Origin: Gymnothorax reevesii
Lineage: Eukaryota > Chordata > Actinopteri > Anguilliformes > Muraenidae
Direction of reading: 5' to 3'
DNA length: 64,000 bases
NCBI GenBank assembly: GCA_029721435.1
Contig: CM056583.1
Span: 76,077,120-76,141,119, forward strand
This document shows, piece after piece, positions 34,059-46,552 of this stretch (position 1 is its first letter; every line of letters starts with the position of its first letter). The notes under the pieces were generated by a model, which saw only the letters and a program-made list of their open reading frames with translations, searched no databases and was not told the origin of the DNA. Made by a program: the position numbers and the translations under genes.

Positions 34059-34887
34059 TTACACCATGGAGCTGACTGAGTTAGTCGCCTGTATGCTGTG
34101 CCTTTTTCGATTTACATAGACTCTGTATGGCATGATTATGGCATGAAGAGGAGGGCATGGTCGTCTTATCAATGCAGCACTGTCACATCGGTGTATTAGC
34201 AAGCACCCAACTTCTATCCTGTTAGCTTCTTGTATCAGCAACTAGTTAATGTTTTCTTGTAAAAATTAAGTACTGCAATGGCCCTCACAGGTACTACAGG
34301 CTACAACAAAAATTAATTGGAAAGTTACATGCTTAAAAGAAATGTAAAATAGACACCTCTCACACCCAAAGATTTCCATTTGCATATTCACCTGTCAAGC
34401 ACTTCACATTGACACTCTGCTCAGACACAACTCTTACATGTGTACGCCATTTTTCCCTGCCAAAATTCTTCTTTTTCCCAGCGCAAATAAAATGGCGGAG
34501 GAGAAAATTATGCCGAGGGAGAATGAGCAAAGCATTCTGGGCCATAGGGCCGTACCAAAGCTTGGAAAAGCTTTTTTTTTTTTCTGTTTAAGCTCAGCTT
34601 GTGGGAGGAAAACCGATGGCTCAAGCAAATGAAAATTCACCCTTCCCTCATCGAAACTGGATTGGAATCACCCTTTTGGTGGCAGACATCTTACATCCAG
34701 GATTTTTTGGGGATTCTCCCCTCCATTGGAGGGCGCATGAGCACGAAGGAGCATTTTCTTTATTGGAACGTAGCCGTGGTCTTCAATTTCTTCTTTGTCT
34801 TCTTCTTCTTCTTTGTTGCCGTGGTGGTGTAATCAGCAGTAGGGGTATTACCACCACCCGCCAGATTTACTCCCTGTGTCGTTTGAA
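34059..34887. other. Intergenic, nothing supported
   Basis: Contains ATGGCGGAGGAG near 34492 and several small frames sharing one stretch at 34409-34900. None shows a known domain or splice context. I see no supported gene. Confidence 0.4.
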
Positions 34888-35345
34888 AATGAATGAATGA
34901 ACGCTGCATCTTTATAATGCCTTCTCATATTCTCTCAAAGCACTTTACACTCATACGGGGTCATTTCATCTCACCACCACTATTGTGAAGCAGCCACCAA
35001 GATGATGCGACTGCAGCCATTCTGCAGCAGAACACACCACACATCAGCCTGAGGTGGAGAAGGAGAGGACAAATTGCAAATTAGATCTGGGGATGATTAG
35101 GTGGCAGGTTGAGAGAGTCAGGTTGGGAATTTAGCCAGAACACTGGAAAACCCCCTTGGAGTGGTGTTGGTTGGCCAGTAGATGACAGTCTTCCCTCTGG
35201 TGAAATAATCCCCAATGCCTCGGTGCGGTGATGGGGAAACGTGTGCTGAAAGAGACGTCATCTTTTAGCTGAGAGGTTAAACCGAGGTCCTTACTCACTG
35301 GGTCATTAAAAATCCCACGGCACTCTTCGACAAGAAAATGAAAAT
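34888..35345 (-). mobile_element. LINE 3' UTR fragment, L2-like
   Basis: On the minus strand it reads toward an (ATTC)n tail at 34902-34890. Landmarks of fish LINE 3' UTRs are present: on the plus strand CTTTTAGCTGAGAGGTTAAA, CATTAAAAATCCC, and CAAAGCACTTTACACTC near the tail. No coding sequence remains. Confidence 0.6.
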
Positions 35346-35727
35346 TCGAGTTACCGCAGAATTGTGTATCAAGCTTTATAACAAGGGCAATCAACAATCA
35401 CTGTCATCATCAACACAGTGCAGGTTGTGCAGTATTTTTTTTTTTTTTTTTGCGTAATATAAATCCTTTCAAACAATCTTGAGAAATGCCTTCCAAGATG
35501 AAAATGTTAATGGATGCAGTACATTTGGTGTACTGAAGATGATGCTGCTGTCCTAAGAAAGGTGACCCCCTTACAGACAATAAAGTCAACATACAGTGGG
35601 AGAATTATGCTTCCTGACCAATGCTCCAAGCTTAGCTAGCACAGCAGTTTCTAACCTCCCGAGGGGTGATATGGATCTAATTTGAGATAAGCAAGCAGCC
35701 GTGACCGGACTTCAAGACAGAATGTTT

Positions 35728-35850
35728 ATTTCATTTTCAATTTAATTTTCAATTTATTTGTACAGCGCTTATCACAGACAAACTGCCACAAAGGCGCTTT
35801 ACAGTCAGAGATTAGTTACTGAAAGGGCAGTGCCCAGCCTATTCCCCACT
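35728..35850 (-). mobile_element. Second LINE 3' end, L2-like
   Basis: Plus-strand TTCAATTTATTTGTACAGCG and AAAGGCGCTTTACAG are the reverse complement of a typical L2 3' terminus with its short ATTGAAA-type tail. Only about 120 bp are recognisable. Confidence 0.55.
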
Positions 35851-38330
35851 ACAGCATTGTTGAACAATGTTGGATAATGAATGTACAAATGGTACCAACT
35901 GAGGGAGTAAATACTTGAAGGAAGTATTGATGTGTGTCAACATTGTTTTTGCTTTTTTTTTTTCCAGCGCGAATGAACATCTAAATATTGTAGAACCTAC
36001 TCTAACAACAAACAGTGACTGATCCTGAGTTGCTCGCAGTTAATCGTAATGCATAATTAATCATTGACACATCTGTCTCTCAGCCAAAGATATGAGTGCA
36101 GTGTGTTTTACAGCAAAATGAACTAATGACTGATATGAATGTGCTAAATCATATCTTTATTGAAGAGTTTCTTGCAACAAATAAAATAGATGGGTGGAAT
36201 AAATTCACCAAAAAATGTTTCTGGCAGCAAATTCGATAATATTATCACCCTCATTTTTATGCCTAGTGTTTAGGTAAAAGTAGTTATCATTTAATTTGTT
36301 AGGCTGGTTATATGCTTGGGAATTCACTCATTTGCATTCAGCTTCGGTTAGCTATTCATCCCAGCCTGCTCGCGAGTGAGTCAAAGGCATTTCTCGCCAT
36401 CTCAACTCCTGGGTAATATAACTGATTTGCAGTCAAACCGAAAACATTGCCGAAGGGTAAGAGTTGATTCATTGATCAATGAGTCATTTATTTAGTCATG
36501 AATTTAGATTTCTTCCTCACATTTGAACTGTAATCTTTTTCTTTGCTTTACCCATGAGGATTGAATTTAAAGCAGTTATGCTGTCTCAGTTTCTCAGCAT
36601 CTCCAGTCAGATTGGCTGGAATATGACAAATTATGCCCTCAGAGGAACATATTGTTAGCCTTAAGGCATAATTTTCCAGAGCAATACTGACCTCTATCAA
36701 TTTAAATAATCATATCATTATGATATCAGTGATTTGGAAAATATTGACTTTCTGAAATGTCAGTCTAATATTTTGTCTATCAATTGCTGGTATTCTGTCA
36801 AATTTTCCTCTCTATTCTAGCATTCCAGGAGTGTGTGAGTGGTATTTTTAAGTTAATTTAATTTCTTTCAGAAAAAAGCAAAAAAATAAACAAAAAATTA
36901 AAAAATGAAATAAAAACAATAATAATAAGGGATATAATGTTTTGCAATCCATTAGCTTTATCACCTAAGGCACAATTTTTATCATTAAACAACAACACAG
37001 TAGAAATATTACCAAAAAAAGAAACAAAAAAAAAGGGAAATAAATTTCTACCTCAGCCAATGTCAGCTGCAGGATAATTCCCTCAAGAGACAAAAAGCTG
37101 CTGGAGAGAAGCTGTGAGATATTCTATAGACAGAGGTTAGATGGGCCAGGTCCGGGACGGTCTCAGGGTTTGCTGGTAATTGTACTCACTACCCATTTCA
37201 CACCGAAGAAATGTGGTGCGGTGAGTTTTCTGTGCAATCACCCACTTTAACTGATCAATTTAGGTCAGGATAAAATCAAAAACCGATACACCAAGGGGCC
37301 TCAAGGAATTTCAAGATTCTTACTGCGAATAGACTGTGGTGAACAAATACTATAATGGTAGATAAGCACATTGTAAATTTGCCATATCTCTCCACATAAG
37401 CATGTTCCATTTCTTCCTCCCCATAACATAAAGCCACTCAACTGGAATAGCTTCTGCAGATATTGTTCTCTGTGAGTGAGACCAGGAAACAACCCCCCCC
37501 CCCCCCCCACCCCCTCATCTCCAACTGCAGAGATGACGAAGGCCCTGCCCTGGATTCATGGTGAACAGGTCATTTTACCTCCAATGAGCCTCAGAGATTG
37601 AGGGCAACTGAGACTGGACAGCCACAGCGGCTGAAACTCCCACAGCAATCTACACTGGCATCTCAGAGAGTATTCACTCCCCAGTGAGCAGAAGTCTGGC
37701 CTCACACTGTGTCCCACAGCTGTGTCACATGGTAAAGGGTAACCAAGAAATCCACTGATCGTCTTTGAGAAGGCTCAGGGCAAAACAGAAGAACCTTCAT
37801 TTATTGAAGTCTTTTGCGCTGCTTTCCAGGCACAGGACATTACAGATGATTAATGGAGCTGAAATGGTAAATAAAGAACAAACTCACGCCTGCTGATCTT
37901 CTGGAGTTGTTTTGCTCACTCCTTTCATGATGTAAATCGTGAAGTGAAAACACTACTTCTTCAAAGAGCCCTTCATTGTAATCGCTTTGTTTTCAAACTT
38001 TCACATTTTTAACTTCACACTTACTTCTTTGTCATGACGTTTATGTATTTGCTTATAATGTAAATGTTCCACCGTCATTTTTAATCTCAATAATTTCTAT
38101 CTCTATGAGCAGCAAGATATTCTTCAAACACTTTTGAACAGCTAAACTGTGATCTTTACACTTTGTACATAAATTTTTCTTCACTGTAGCGAGCTGATGC
38201 TGTTTAAACTTAAACTTCTCCTGGGAAGGCCTCTGAAGTCAAACCTGTAGCTTTGCAGATTGTTTTTTACCCTGCCTTATGTTGTCATTTTGTCAGGAGA
38301 AAATCCTGCCAAAAATCAGAAGAACGCATG
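35851..38330. other. Intergenic, nothing recognised
   Basis: AT-rich with a poly-C/C-rich run at 37491-37513. No supported gene or element. The calm, AT-rich segment 36100-36900 could hold conserved non-coding sequence, but that cannot be judged from one genome. Confidence 0.4.
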
Positions 38331-38658
38331 TCTATCCATCCATTATCTAAACCGCTTCTTCCTCAAAAGAGGAAGCAGATGCTATTCTAGCTGACTGAGG
38401 GTGAAGGACAGGAACACAGCATTGCAGGGCTGACTCACAATTTATTCGTACTCTCATCTAAGGGTCATTTAGAGCCTGTAATTAGCCTGACATGCATGTC
38501 TTTGGACTATGGGAGGAAACCAGAGTACCTGGAGGAAACCCACCCGAACACTGGGAGAGCATGCAAACTCCACACAGAACGTTCCCATGCCTGATTCATA
38601 CCCACTATCTTCTTGCATGAGGCAAAATTGATACCCACTGTGCCACCATACTGCACCA
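38331..38658 (-). mobile_element. tRNA-derived SINE with GATG-type tail
   Basis: On the minus strand it starts GGTGGCACAGTGGGTATC (A-box region), has a degraded B box GGTATGAATCAGGC (38605-38592), and the widely shared fish motif GGAGTTTGCATGCTCTCCC. It ends AAGCGGTTTAGATAATGGAT followed by GGATAGA. That end resembles the 3' terminus of the Rex3-like element at 11330-11370 (AAGCGGCAGATGATGGAT). Confidence 0.75.
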
Positions 38659-38892
38659 CAGTACATCTTACAAAACTAGGTTAAAACCTAGCCGGAAAAG
38701 CCTCTGATGTAAGCTATTCATTTTAAAAGAGGAATGGCCCATAAGGAAACTCCAACACTTGATCCAACACTTGAATGGTGTAGCTTCATCACTGACTCAC
38801 TTACTGACTCATTCACTCACTCACTCACACGCTAAACCTCTCAGAGACATTCGGGTTTTAAAGGGTAGTTCCCTACTTTTCTGAGGTCTACA

Positions 38893-38931
38893 GAAAAAAA
38901 AAAACAACAACAATAACAACAACAACAACAA
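38893..38931. repeat. A-run followed by (AAC)n
   Basis: Eleven A then about nine AAC-type units, one of them AAT. Confidence 0.85.
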
Positions 38932-39429
38932 TGTTAGATTCAATTGACATGCTGGGACAGGAAAAGATGTGCCTGCTCTTTGATTTGATAGCAGCTGCAT
39001 TTAGAGGTACTCCAGTTAGCTGTTTTATGCACTCGTCATTTTCAAGGTAGTGGTATATTTATCTGAACGTGTAGCCATCAGCCCTGTGCGCGACAGAACA
39101 TGGCTCAGCTCATGAGACTGTTTGTATACTGGTGAGGTTTTTGGGAGCGGAGACAAGAGGAAGCGCTGCTCAGCTGCGGTCAGGCACTCACCCAAATTCG
39201 TGTGAATCCCTGAAGAGAATGTACTGGAGACAATCTTGTGTCACTGATCAGATTTGACAGAGTTCATACATTTCCAGTTTATCAGCCAGAGAAAGTTACT
39301 GTAAACTAAAGCAGAGCTATTGCTTCAGTTAAATATTCAGTGATGTACAGAATACTGGAAAAAACCTAAAACAGAGGAATTCATTTTGAAGCATCTTAGT
39401 CACAATCACAACAGCTTCTACAAAGCTTT
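38932..39429. other. Intergenic, nothing recognised
   Basis: No supported gene or repeat. Confidence 0.45.
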
Positions 39430-40345
39430 TTAAGTTAAATGCCAATTAGCAGCATATGCCTGTTTGGAACAAGTCAGACCAGCAGCGCTTAGCTGCATCA
39501 GTCTCAAGGCAAAGTAAGAGCACGAAAGGGTACCTCGTTCTGCAAGTCCACGTTCTTCAAAAGGGCCAGGCATACAGTTGGTAGGATACCTGCTACTAAC
39601 CACAAAACTGCAGCTAAAAAAAATCATCATAGAAATGAATCCATATCTGAACAAAAGCAGTATGTCGTAAGCTTTTTCATGCATGGCCACCATTCAGTAA
39701 CAATTTGCATTCAAGGTCAATGCAAAAATATACAGAGGAACTAAAAACCAGGACCCCTGAGCAATGGAGAAGCATAATGTGGCTGATGAATCATCATTTT
39801 CTCTTTCTAATACATCTGGAAGGGTCATGTTTCGAGAATGTTCAAGGATGCATACAATCCACAATGACTGCTGCCAGTTGTTATGTATGGTGATGGATCT
39901 GTAATGGCACAGGCAGCAACAATATGAAACCATGTTACAAGACCAGAGGCATCCCATATAGTGCAAATGTTATTCCGTCACAAAACCCAAAAATTTCAAC
40001 CTGATATCACCTCTAGACACACTGCTAAATACATTGCAAAATGGTTCTAAGAACATAAGAATGAAGCAAAATGCCTTCCATTATCTGCAAAATCACCAGA
40101 TCTTAACAAAATCAAACCATTATGGAAAGTTCTGGAACACAGAGTACAAACTAGAATACTATCTCCTTGATCCCTTAAAGAACTCAAGGTGGAACTTCTT
40201 GAAAATGGATTAAAACCCCAAATCCCAGGATACACAGTTCATGAAATGCAAAACATCATTTCTTGGTGGGACTGAAACTGTTTCAGAAGGCCGAGGGATG
40301 CTCTGCTCATAATAAAGTGCTAGATATTCTGTTTTTGATATTTTG
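39430..40345 (+). pseudogene. Tc1-like transposase fossil of another lineage
   Basis: Broken frames encode DESSFSLSNTSGRVMF with the first catalytic Asp (39785-39787). After several frame changes, SAKSPDLNKIKPLWKVLEH and RVQTRI follow. The expected third catalytic Glu is Lys here (codon 40114-40116). The C-terminal part continues to a stop near 40273. Terminal inverted repeats were not identified, so the ends are approximate. Confidence 0.75.
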
Positions 40346-43300
40346 TGCATTTCTGATATTTTGCACACCCCTGAATTTAATTTAACAGTGTTCTTTTTAG
40401 CTTTTAGCAATGCCAGATTATCGAACTCGGAGTCACAATTTTTTTTTTTTCACAAAAGGTTCGGGAAACACATTGCATGCAATTGTCTTGGCAGTTACTC
40501 AATCCTTTTTCTGCTTTGTTTGTTTCCCGGAGAGGCTGAGAATCCCTTAAATTTCCCGTAGGTGTTTACATTCCCATTTGGATTCTCATACAAAACGCGC
40601 ATTAGAACCATCACATCCAAACAGCAGCTGATATTAGACGTAGGTCCTAATTTCACGGTGGCACTTAACGGTAAACTGTTGTATTGCAGATGTCTTTTGG
40701 TTCAAGAGTGCAGCCTGTGTAATGTTACTGACCATTCTCCTGCCAGCAAAATGCCTGTCTATGCTGCTCCGCCACCCCCTGAAGCCACAACATTTTTGGA
40801 AAGTCTGTTTATGAAGAAATGTCTGGGATAATCAGTGGTATTAAGTTTTTGGGAACATTGTGAGGCTTATCAGGGAAAGGTCCACATCAAGACCTGGGAG
40901 AAGTTGTAGGCTTTTGGTAAAGGGACATTTATAGTCATGTTTAGCTGTCAAACATACAATGGTTGACCCTCCAATCAGCATATGAGGACCTGTTAGACAA
41001 GAAAGCTGAAGGTAAAGGATACAGGATATTCATGTGGGCTATACTGTATATTAATTTACTAACTTGTTTTTCTGACTAACAGTTAAAGTATTTTTATTAT
41101 TCGAATCCTTTCTCATAAGTTTGTTGCAGTAACACTGCAGAACCAAAGAACTGCAGTTAGGTCATAAAAAAAATTTCTATATTTTGTACCTTACATGAGT
41201 TACAGTATACTTGCATTGAATAATTCCCTGGAAACTCCAGCAATTCTCCATGAGCTTAAACTTTTCCAGCAGTTGTATCATGTGTCATTGGGTACTGGGT
41301 GCTGTCATTAGGGAGGGCAAGGTCATATTCATTTGTAGATGTCGCCAGTAAAAACATGGGGGGTCATCCAAAGCAGTCTGCTGGTCGGTCTCTGTTCCCA
41401 TAGAGAGCAATGCGGTTAAAATCTCAACCATGAAGCAGGGCCTGGGAAGACAGAATTGAAAACAGGCTCAGTTGCAGTGACATATGAAAATTATTCACAT
41501 TTCAATTGCATCTGTGGAGTCTATCAGTGAGTCACTTTCCCACATCTGCAAGACAACAGGCCTTATCTGATGCAGCAAAGAAATAATCTCAATATGCAAC
41601 CACCAAGATAAAAGTGTTCGGACACCAAAACACTTTTGTAGCTCAATAGCCAGCCAGCTGGGTGCTTAATCAGTTGTCTGCACTCGGAGATTTGCCAGTT
41701 TCCGGGGGATTTTGACTTTGTCATTCTCCATTGGCACAATGGCTCTGTTTGCTGGCCAATGAGAACAGAGCTCACTCCATAGAAGGGATGCCCACTCAGA
41801 ACAGAGGGTTCGGAATGACAAAAATGAAATTGCCTAAGTCGTGGAATCTTCATCTTTTTTGCCAAAAAGTTTATAAACTTCTCCTCTAGACATCCAAGAA
41901 TACTATAACAAAAAAAAAACAGCATAATTTGTCCCGTTTAAGTGACATTTTACTTTGCCTACTTTATTTTCTCACCATTAAAAAGGAGCACTGACAACAT
42001 TTTTGTGGCTAGCCCTCACAAAAAACTGACGTGATTTTTTTTTTTTATAGATTTTGATGTACCTCAGCCATTTTGTTCTTTGGAAACTCACTTAGAGCCA
42101 AAAGAAACAAAATAGATGAAAGCTGCAACTGAGGACATGTCACTAACGACTGAGCTGTTCACTGGCATTTTTATGCTGCTTATTCAAATGATCATGTCCA
42201 TTTCACTTGTGATGAGAGCCCACACCAGCAACCAGCCCAGGCCAGGTCTAGAGCATAAATCACAACCCAACATAGAGCAGAGTTCATTGCTTTCCCATGC
42301 AGTGTCAACATGTGCTTACAACCAAAACAAAAAATAATTTTTTAATTATTGTTTTCCTCTGGACTGTAATCAAAAACATTAAAACAAAAATCTGAATATT
42401 TATTCATAACCCATCACTGAACCAAATTGCAATCGTGTCAGTGGGTGTAACCAGACCTCATCTGTGGCCATGAAGTTTCTTTTGCATAGGATACTGAAGG
42501 GCTGGTAAGAATCTGTGAAGTGTTGGATTGAATGAAAGTTTTCCCAGTGAACAGCAGTCATATGTGCAGTGTTCATGTCAGAGTGATCAGGTTTCGCCAG
42601 CTGGGGGCAAAACATGTTTTTTTCGTAGACAAGGGCTTAACATGCAAAGCAACTTTACAAATAATGATGGGACCTTTTCACATGAACAATTCCCAGAAAG
42701 AAGACCAAGCAAAGGTCAGCCTTAGTTGAAATAAGCAGAGAATTGCACCTGGACTGAGGCCTAGACAGGTGTATGGTGAAACAGGTTGCTTTTGTGTGCA
42801 GAGTTGCTTAGTAGGCTGCTTATGGTATGTGCTGGTAGACTACTGTGATGTTTTTTTTTTTTTTTTGCCCGTCTGTTTTGACAATAAATGGCTATGAGGG
42901 CAGGCAGGCTATGCAGGCTACATAGTGGTCACAGGAATGCTAAATATTGATAATGCTGCCTTTTCTTTCAATATGATTTAGCTTAATCATTGATAGGCAT
43001 CTTAAATCAATGTCTGTTTACTGTTTACTCTTTGACCTGGATAACTGTCAGTTTTATGCTACTAAAGCTGTAATGCCGGACAACGTCATCAAATGGAGTG
43101 TGCAGGACATTTTGACATGGCCATCAACCAAAGATGTGTGTACATATCCACCACTCCCCTGTGAACAACCATTGCCTATTCCCAAGATATTCAATTCATA
43201 ATTTTATATTATTTAAACTTCTGTTATTGATTTACATCATTGATAAAAGGGAATGAATAACACTATATGCTTATAGATCCATCAAACATGCCAAATGAAA

Positions 43301-43467
43301 TGGCCCTAAACAATAATATTGTTGTCATACCACAAGTTCTCAGATACAAATAAACCCATCACAACAGCTTATTCACCTGCAGTTGGGATGGCTGCGGCCA
43401 TTAAGGCCATCACAGAGAGCTAATGCTACCTGCAAGCCCTGCAAAGCCATACATCGTATGTATCTCT
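40346..43467. other. Intergenic, nothing recognised
   Basis: No supported gene. Small open frames at 40562-40831, 41563-41925 and 42116-42337 show no domain or conserved splice context. Confidence 0.45.
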
Positions 43468-43806
43468 GACAATTGAAGGATCCTGTCACTAGAAATGCCT
43501 CCTAATAAATTTACAACCTGGTTTCCTTGCCAGTGAGCCTGGCTCTTTGGTAATGTGGTCAGCACACTTGACTTTTACCTGGGAGTCTGGGGTTTAATTC
43601 CCCGCCTGGGCCCTCCCTCAGCCTGCCACATGAAGAGGGGGAGAGATGAGACAGTTGAAGGGTCCTGGCACTAGAAATACCTCCTAATAGGTTTGTAACC
43701 TAGCTATATTGCCAACAAGCCTGGAGATTTGGTCAGCATGTTTGACTCTTCCCCGGGAGTCTGGGGTTCAATTCCCTGACTGGGTCCTCCTCTGCCTGCC
43801 ACATGT
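43468..43806 (+). mobile_element. Tandem pair of tRNA-like SINE units
   Basis: Two copies of a roughly 160-bp unit, 43468-43634 and 43650-43806, offset by 182 bp. Each starts GACAATTGAAGG (GACAGTTGAAGG in copy 2) and CACTAGAAAT, and ends CCTGCCACATG. Each holds a tRNA-like stretch: GTCAGCA, GACTTTTACCTGGGAGTC and a T-arm GGGGTTTAATTCCCC (GGGGTTCAATTCCC in copy 2). The anticodon region resembles tRNA-Lys(UUU). Neither folds into a clean acceptor stem, so these are not tRNA genes. Confidence 0.65.
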
Positions 43807-45314
43807 GTTTTCAGTAACATTTTAGAGGAATCTCAGCATGAAGAATGACTGTGCACTGCAGTGGCCCTTAAGTCCATGTGTAGTCCATCAAATCACAATT
43901 TCAGCTTAACTATGCACAAGAAAAAGGCTACCATTATTTGTTTACAACATTAAACTGCTGGTGGGTGTTTTCTTTCTTAACAGTCGTGGTTCAGTTGAGG
44001 TTAATGAGAAAAATATGTGACATTCGGCAATTAAACTTAAGGAAAAATGCTGATTGAAATCAAGTTGAAGATTTAATGAGACATTTTTCAGACAGAGGCC
44101 AGGGCATACACGGCACAGCTGCTGTGTACATTTTGAGACTTGGCGGAATTTTATGTATTAGTCACTTAAGTCCCTAAATTGCGAGTTTCCATTCTGTGCT
44201 TTCAATAGAAAAGCACATTTCAAAAGAGTCGTTACACAACCCCTCCGATTCAAAACTGCATCGCTGTCTTCACATGAAAGTTGGTTTTCGGGTTTCTCCC
44301 CCTACGAATAGACAGCCCCAGCCTCATTAACACTGATAAGAATCAACATGACTAACTGATGTTCCTTTCCTAGCAGTGAAGAGAACTTCAACTGTCACAC
44401 GTACCTTTATCTGCCAGCTACCATACTTCTGATTTTACACTTTGTAAGCGATTCTATACTGAAGATACTGTAAAAGCTTACAGTCTACAACATTCTCATT
44501 CTTATTTAGATATTTATTTATTAGTCTTTTCTCAGCATGAAATAACAATCTTATAAATAAATAACCACAGGTCCCACAGCAGCTCCATATAAGGATTTCA
44601 GCATCCTTAGTTGTAAATATTCAGCTATTTTTTACAACTCAATTTTCCTTCCCATAGCTTCCTCAGTCCACATCAGAAAAGACAGGGGGGATAAAAAACC
44701 TCACTGGTTAAAGCTTATCGCCTTTCTCAGGGCAGATTAATGGTATTTCCCAGGATTGTTTTCATATGTCAAGCTTTGCTTTGGATAATGGATGGGATAT
44801 GTACAAACCTGGAAACTCTCTGCTTAGGGAACAATTCAGTCAATATTTTTGGATATGAATATTTTTTGTCATTTAGTCATGTACCTATTATTGGTCATTT
44901 TAAATACACTGTCCCGCGTGCACAAAATTGAACTTTGTATTGATTGGAAAGCAGGTAATCTGTTGAGTAATAGCACTTGAGTGCATACTTCTCAAAAAGC
45001 CTCCGTACCTTGGTACAAGACGTCATCAAAAAGTTCTAAATTTCACTTCTATTCTGAAGAATAATGCAGATCCATCAGAATGGCTGTATATTCTGTCCAT
45101 GATTTATCCGCCCCAGCTGATACGCTCTTGTTCCAGCATTACTGCCATTTTCGTACAGAATGCTAGGAGTTGTGTGACAAAGTTCTGCTCAAACACTATG
45201 ATGTTAACAACATTTTAATCAAATCTCTTTCCTTTCAATTTATTTATTTTTGAGAATACTAGAGGAGACATCAGGAAAATATGGTGTAATTTTTTTGTCC
45301 AAAAACCATTGAAA
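43807..45314. other. Intergenic, nothing recognised
   Basis: AT-rich, no supported gene or repeat. Confidence 0.45.
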
Positions 45315-45551
45315 AATTGAAGAGTCTTTCACTAAAAGTACTTAAGTCACATTTTCACCCATCGTGATGGTAGGATGGGAAAACAACTTTTTATAAGTAC
45401 CAAAGTCAATTCTCTCCATTTTCTCAAAATGAACATTCTGTGACTTAAGTGCTTTTAGGACTGGAGTCTTCAACTGGCAGATTTTATGAATCTATTAAAC
45501 ATTTTGACCCTTTTTACTCAAAACTGACATTTTGTGACTTATGTGCTTTTT
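45315..45551. repeat. Inverted and direct repeats of a GTGACTTAAGTGC motif
   Basis: AAAAGTACTTAAGTCACA (45334-45351) is repeated inverted as TGTGACTTAAGTGCTTTT (45439-45456), with further matches AAGA-TC outside. It recurs direct as TGTGACTTATGTGCTTTT near 45534-45551. It may be a decayed small palindromic element. Confidence 0.55.
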
Positions 45552-46552
45552 GCATCAGGGTCTTCCATGTCCCTCTGACCATTGTTATTGCAGCAGGTGA
45601 GAGAAGCACCTGTCTTTGATCATGTTTTCAGCAACTCAGGTAAAGAATGTAGAGAAATGGCTTTGTTTATGTAGAAGATCAGTCAGTGTACCGCTCTGCC
45701 ATGTTCTTGGCACCTGTAAGGGGCGGAGTCCTGGAACCTTTTTGACAGACTTCAGATTGTAAATATGTGCTTTACACGCACCTGGGCTTTTCCAGAGGTA
45801 TATTCTGTTTTATAGCCTGTTTAATGCTTTCAGCATTACTTGAGGTCTACGGGGTTAAGACGTAATGACTTTAGACTGTAGTAAAATGTTGTTCTTTTTC
45901 CTTAAAGTTTCAGAATTCACCATGTGCAATCCCTAAATACAGCCTCAAGCATTGATATAAAGACATGCAGGCTTGCCGGTGAATTTGTTTTTCCCAAACA
46001 GGTTTGCCATCGCCGACATTTCAACCAGTGAGATTTCTCGTGATGTCACCAGCCTGCCTGCATCTCATATCTTTGAAATTCAACATATCCACATTAATGA
46101 TACATCAATTCAACCAAGATAAAGGAAAAATACTTCAAGAAATTATAATTCAAGGCTATTGAGTTGAGAGGATCTGTAAAATTATTAGCCATTTCCCCTC
46201 AGCTGGCATTATTGTTCATTCCAATAGTTATCATGCATTTTCCTATCCATATTAATGGTGACATAAAACGTCAATGACTTTTAAAGCTTCTTAATTCCTG
46301 TATCTCACAAAACAGTATTTTTTTTCTGCGTCAATACCCCATGGGCTTCGATAGGCCAAAGGAAACACTTTTAAAAATGCGGTTTTGCCAACTCAGGTCC
46401 ACGTGTTGAGTTTTCTGAGAGTAAAACTTTGTATACAACGAGTGACAGCACCATAATGCAGGTTAACTTTCAACCTGTTTCCAATTAAGAATCAGACAAT
46501 TAATTGAATTAATTCACTGAGCAAATATGATAACAATTAACTGCATTCCCAT
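45552..46552. other. Intergenic, nothing recognised
   Basis: No supported gene or repeat. Confidence 0.45.

Noticed and set aside
34438..34900. Possible gene start (ATGGCGGAGGAG and a GCATTCTGGG motif nearby)
   Set aside because: The frames are short, overlap in several phases and show no domain, donor site or conserved product. The motifs alone are not enough.
43560..43620. tRNA-Lys gene
   Set aside because: The T arm is good, but the acceptor stem does not pair and the unit is duplicated with flanking non-tRNA sequence, as in a SINE.
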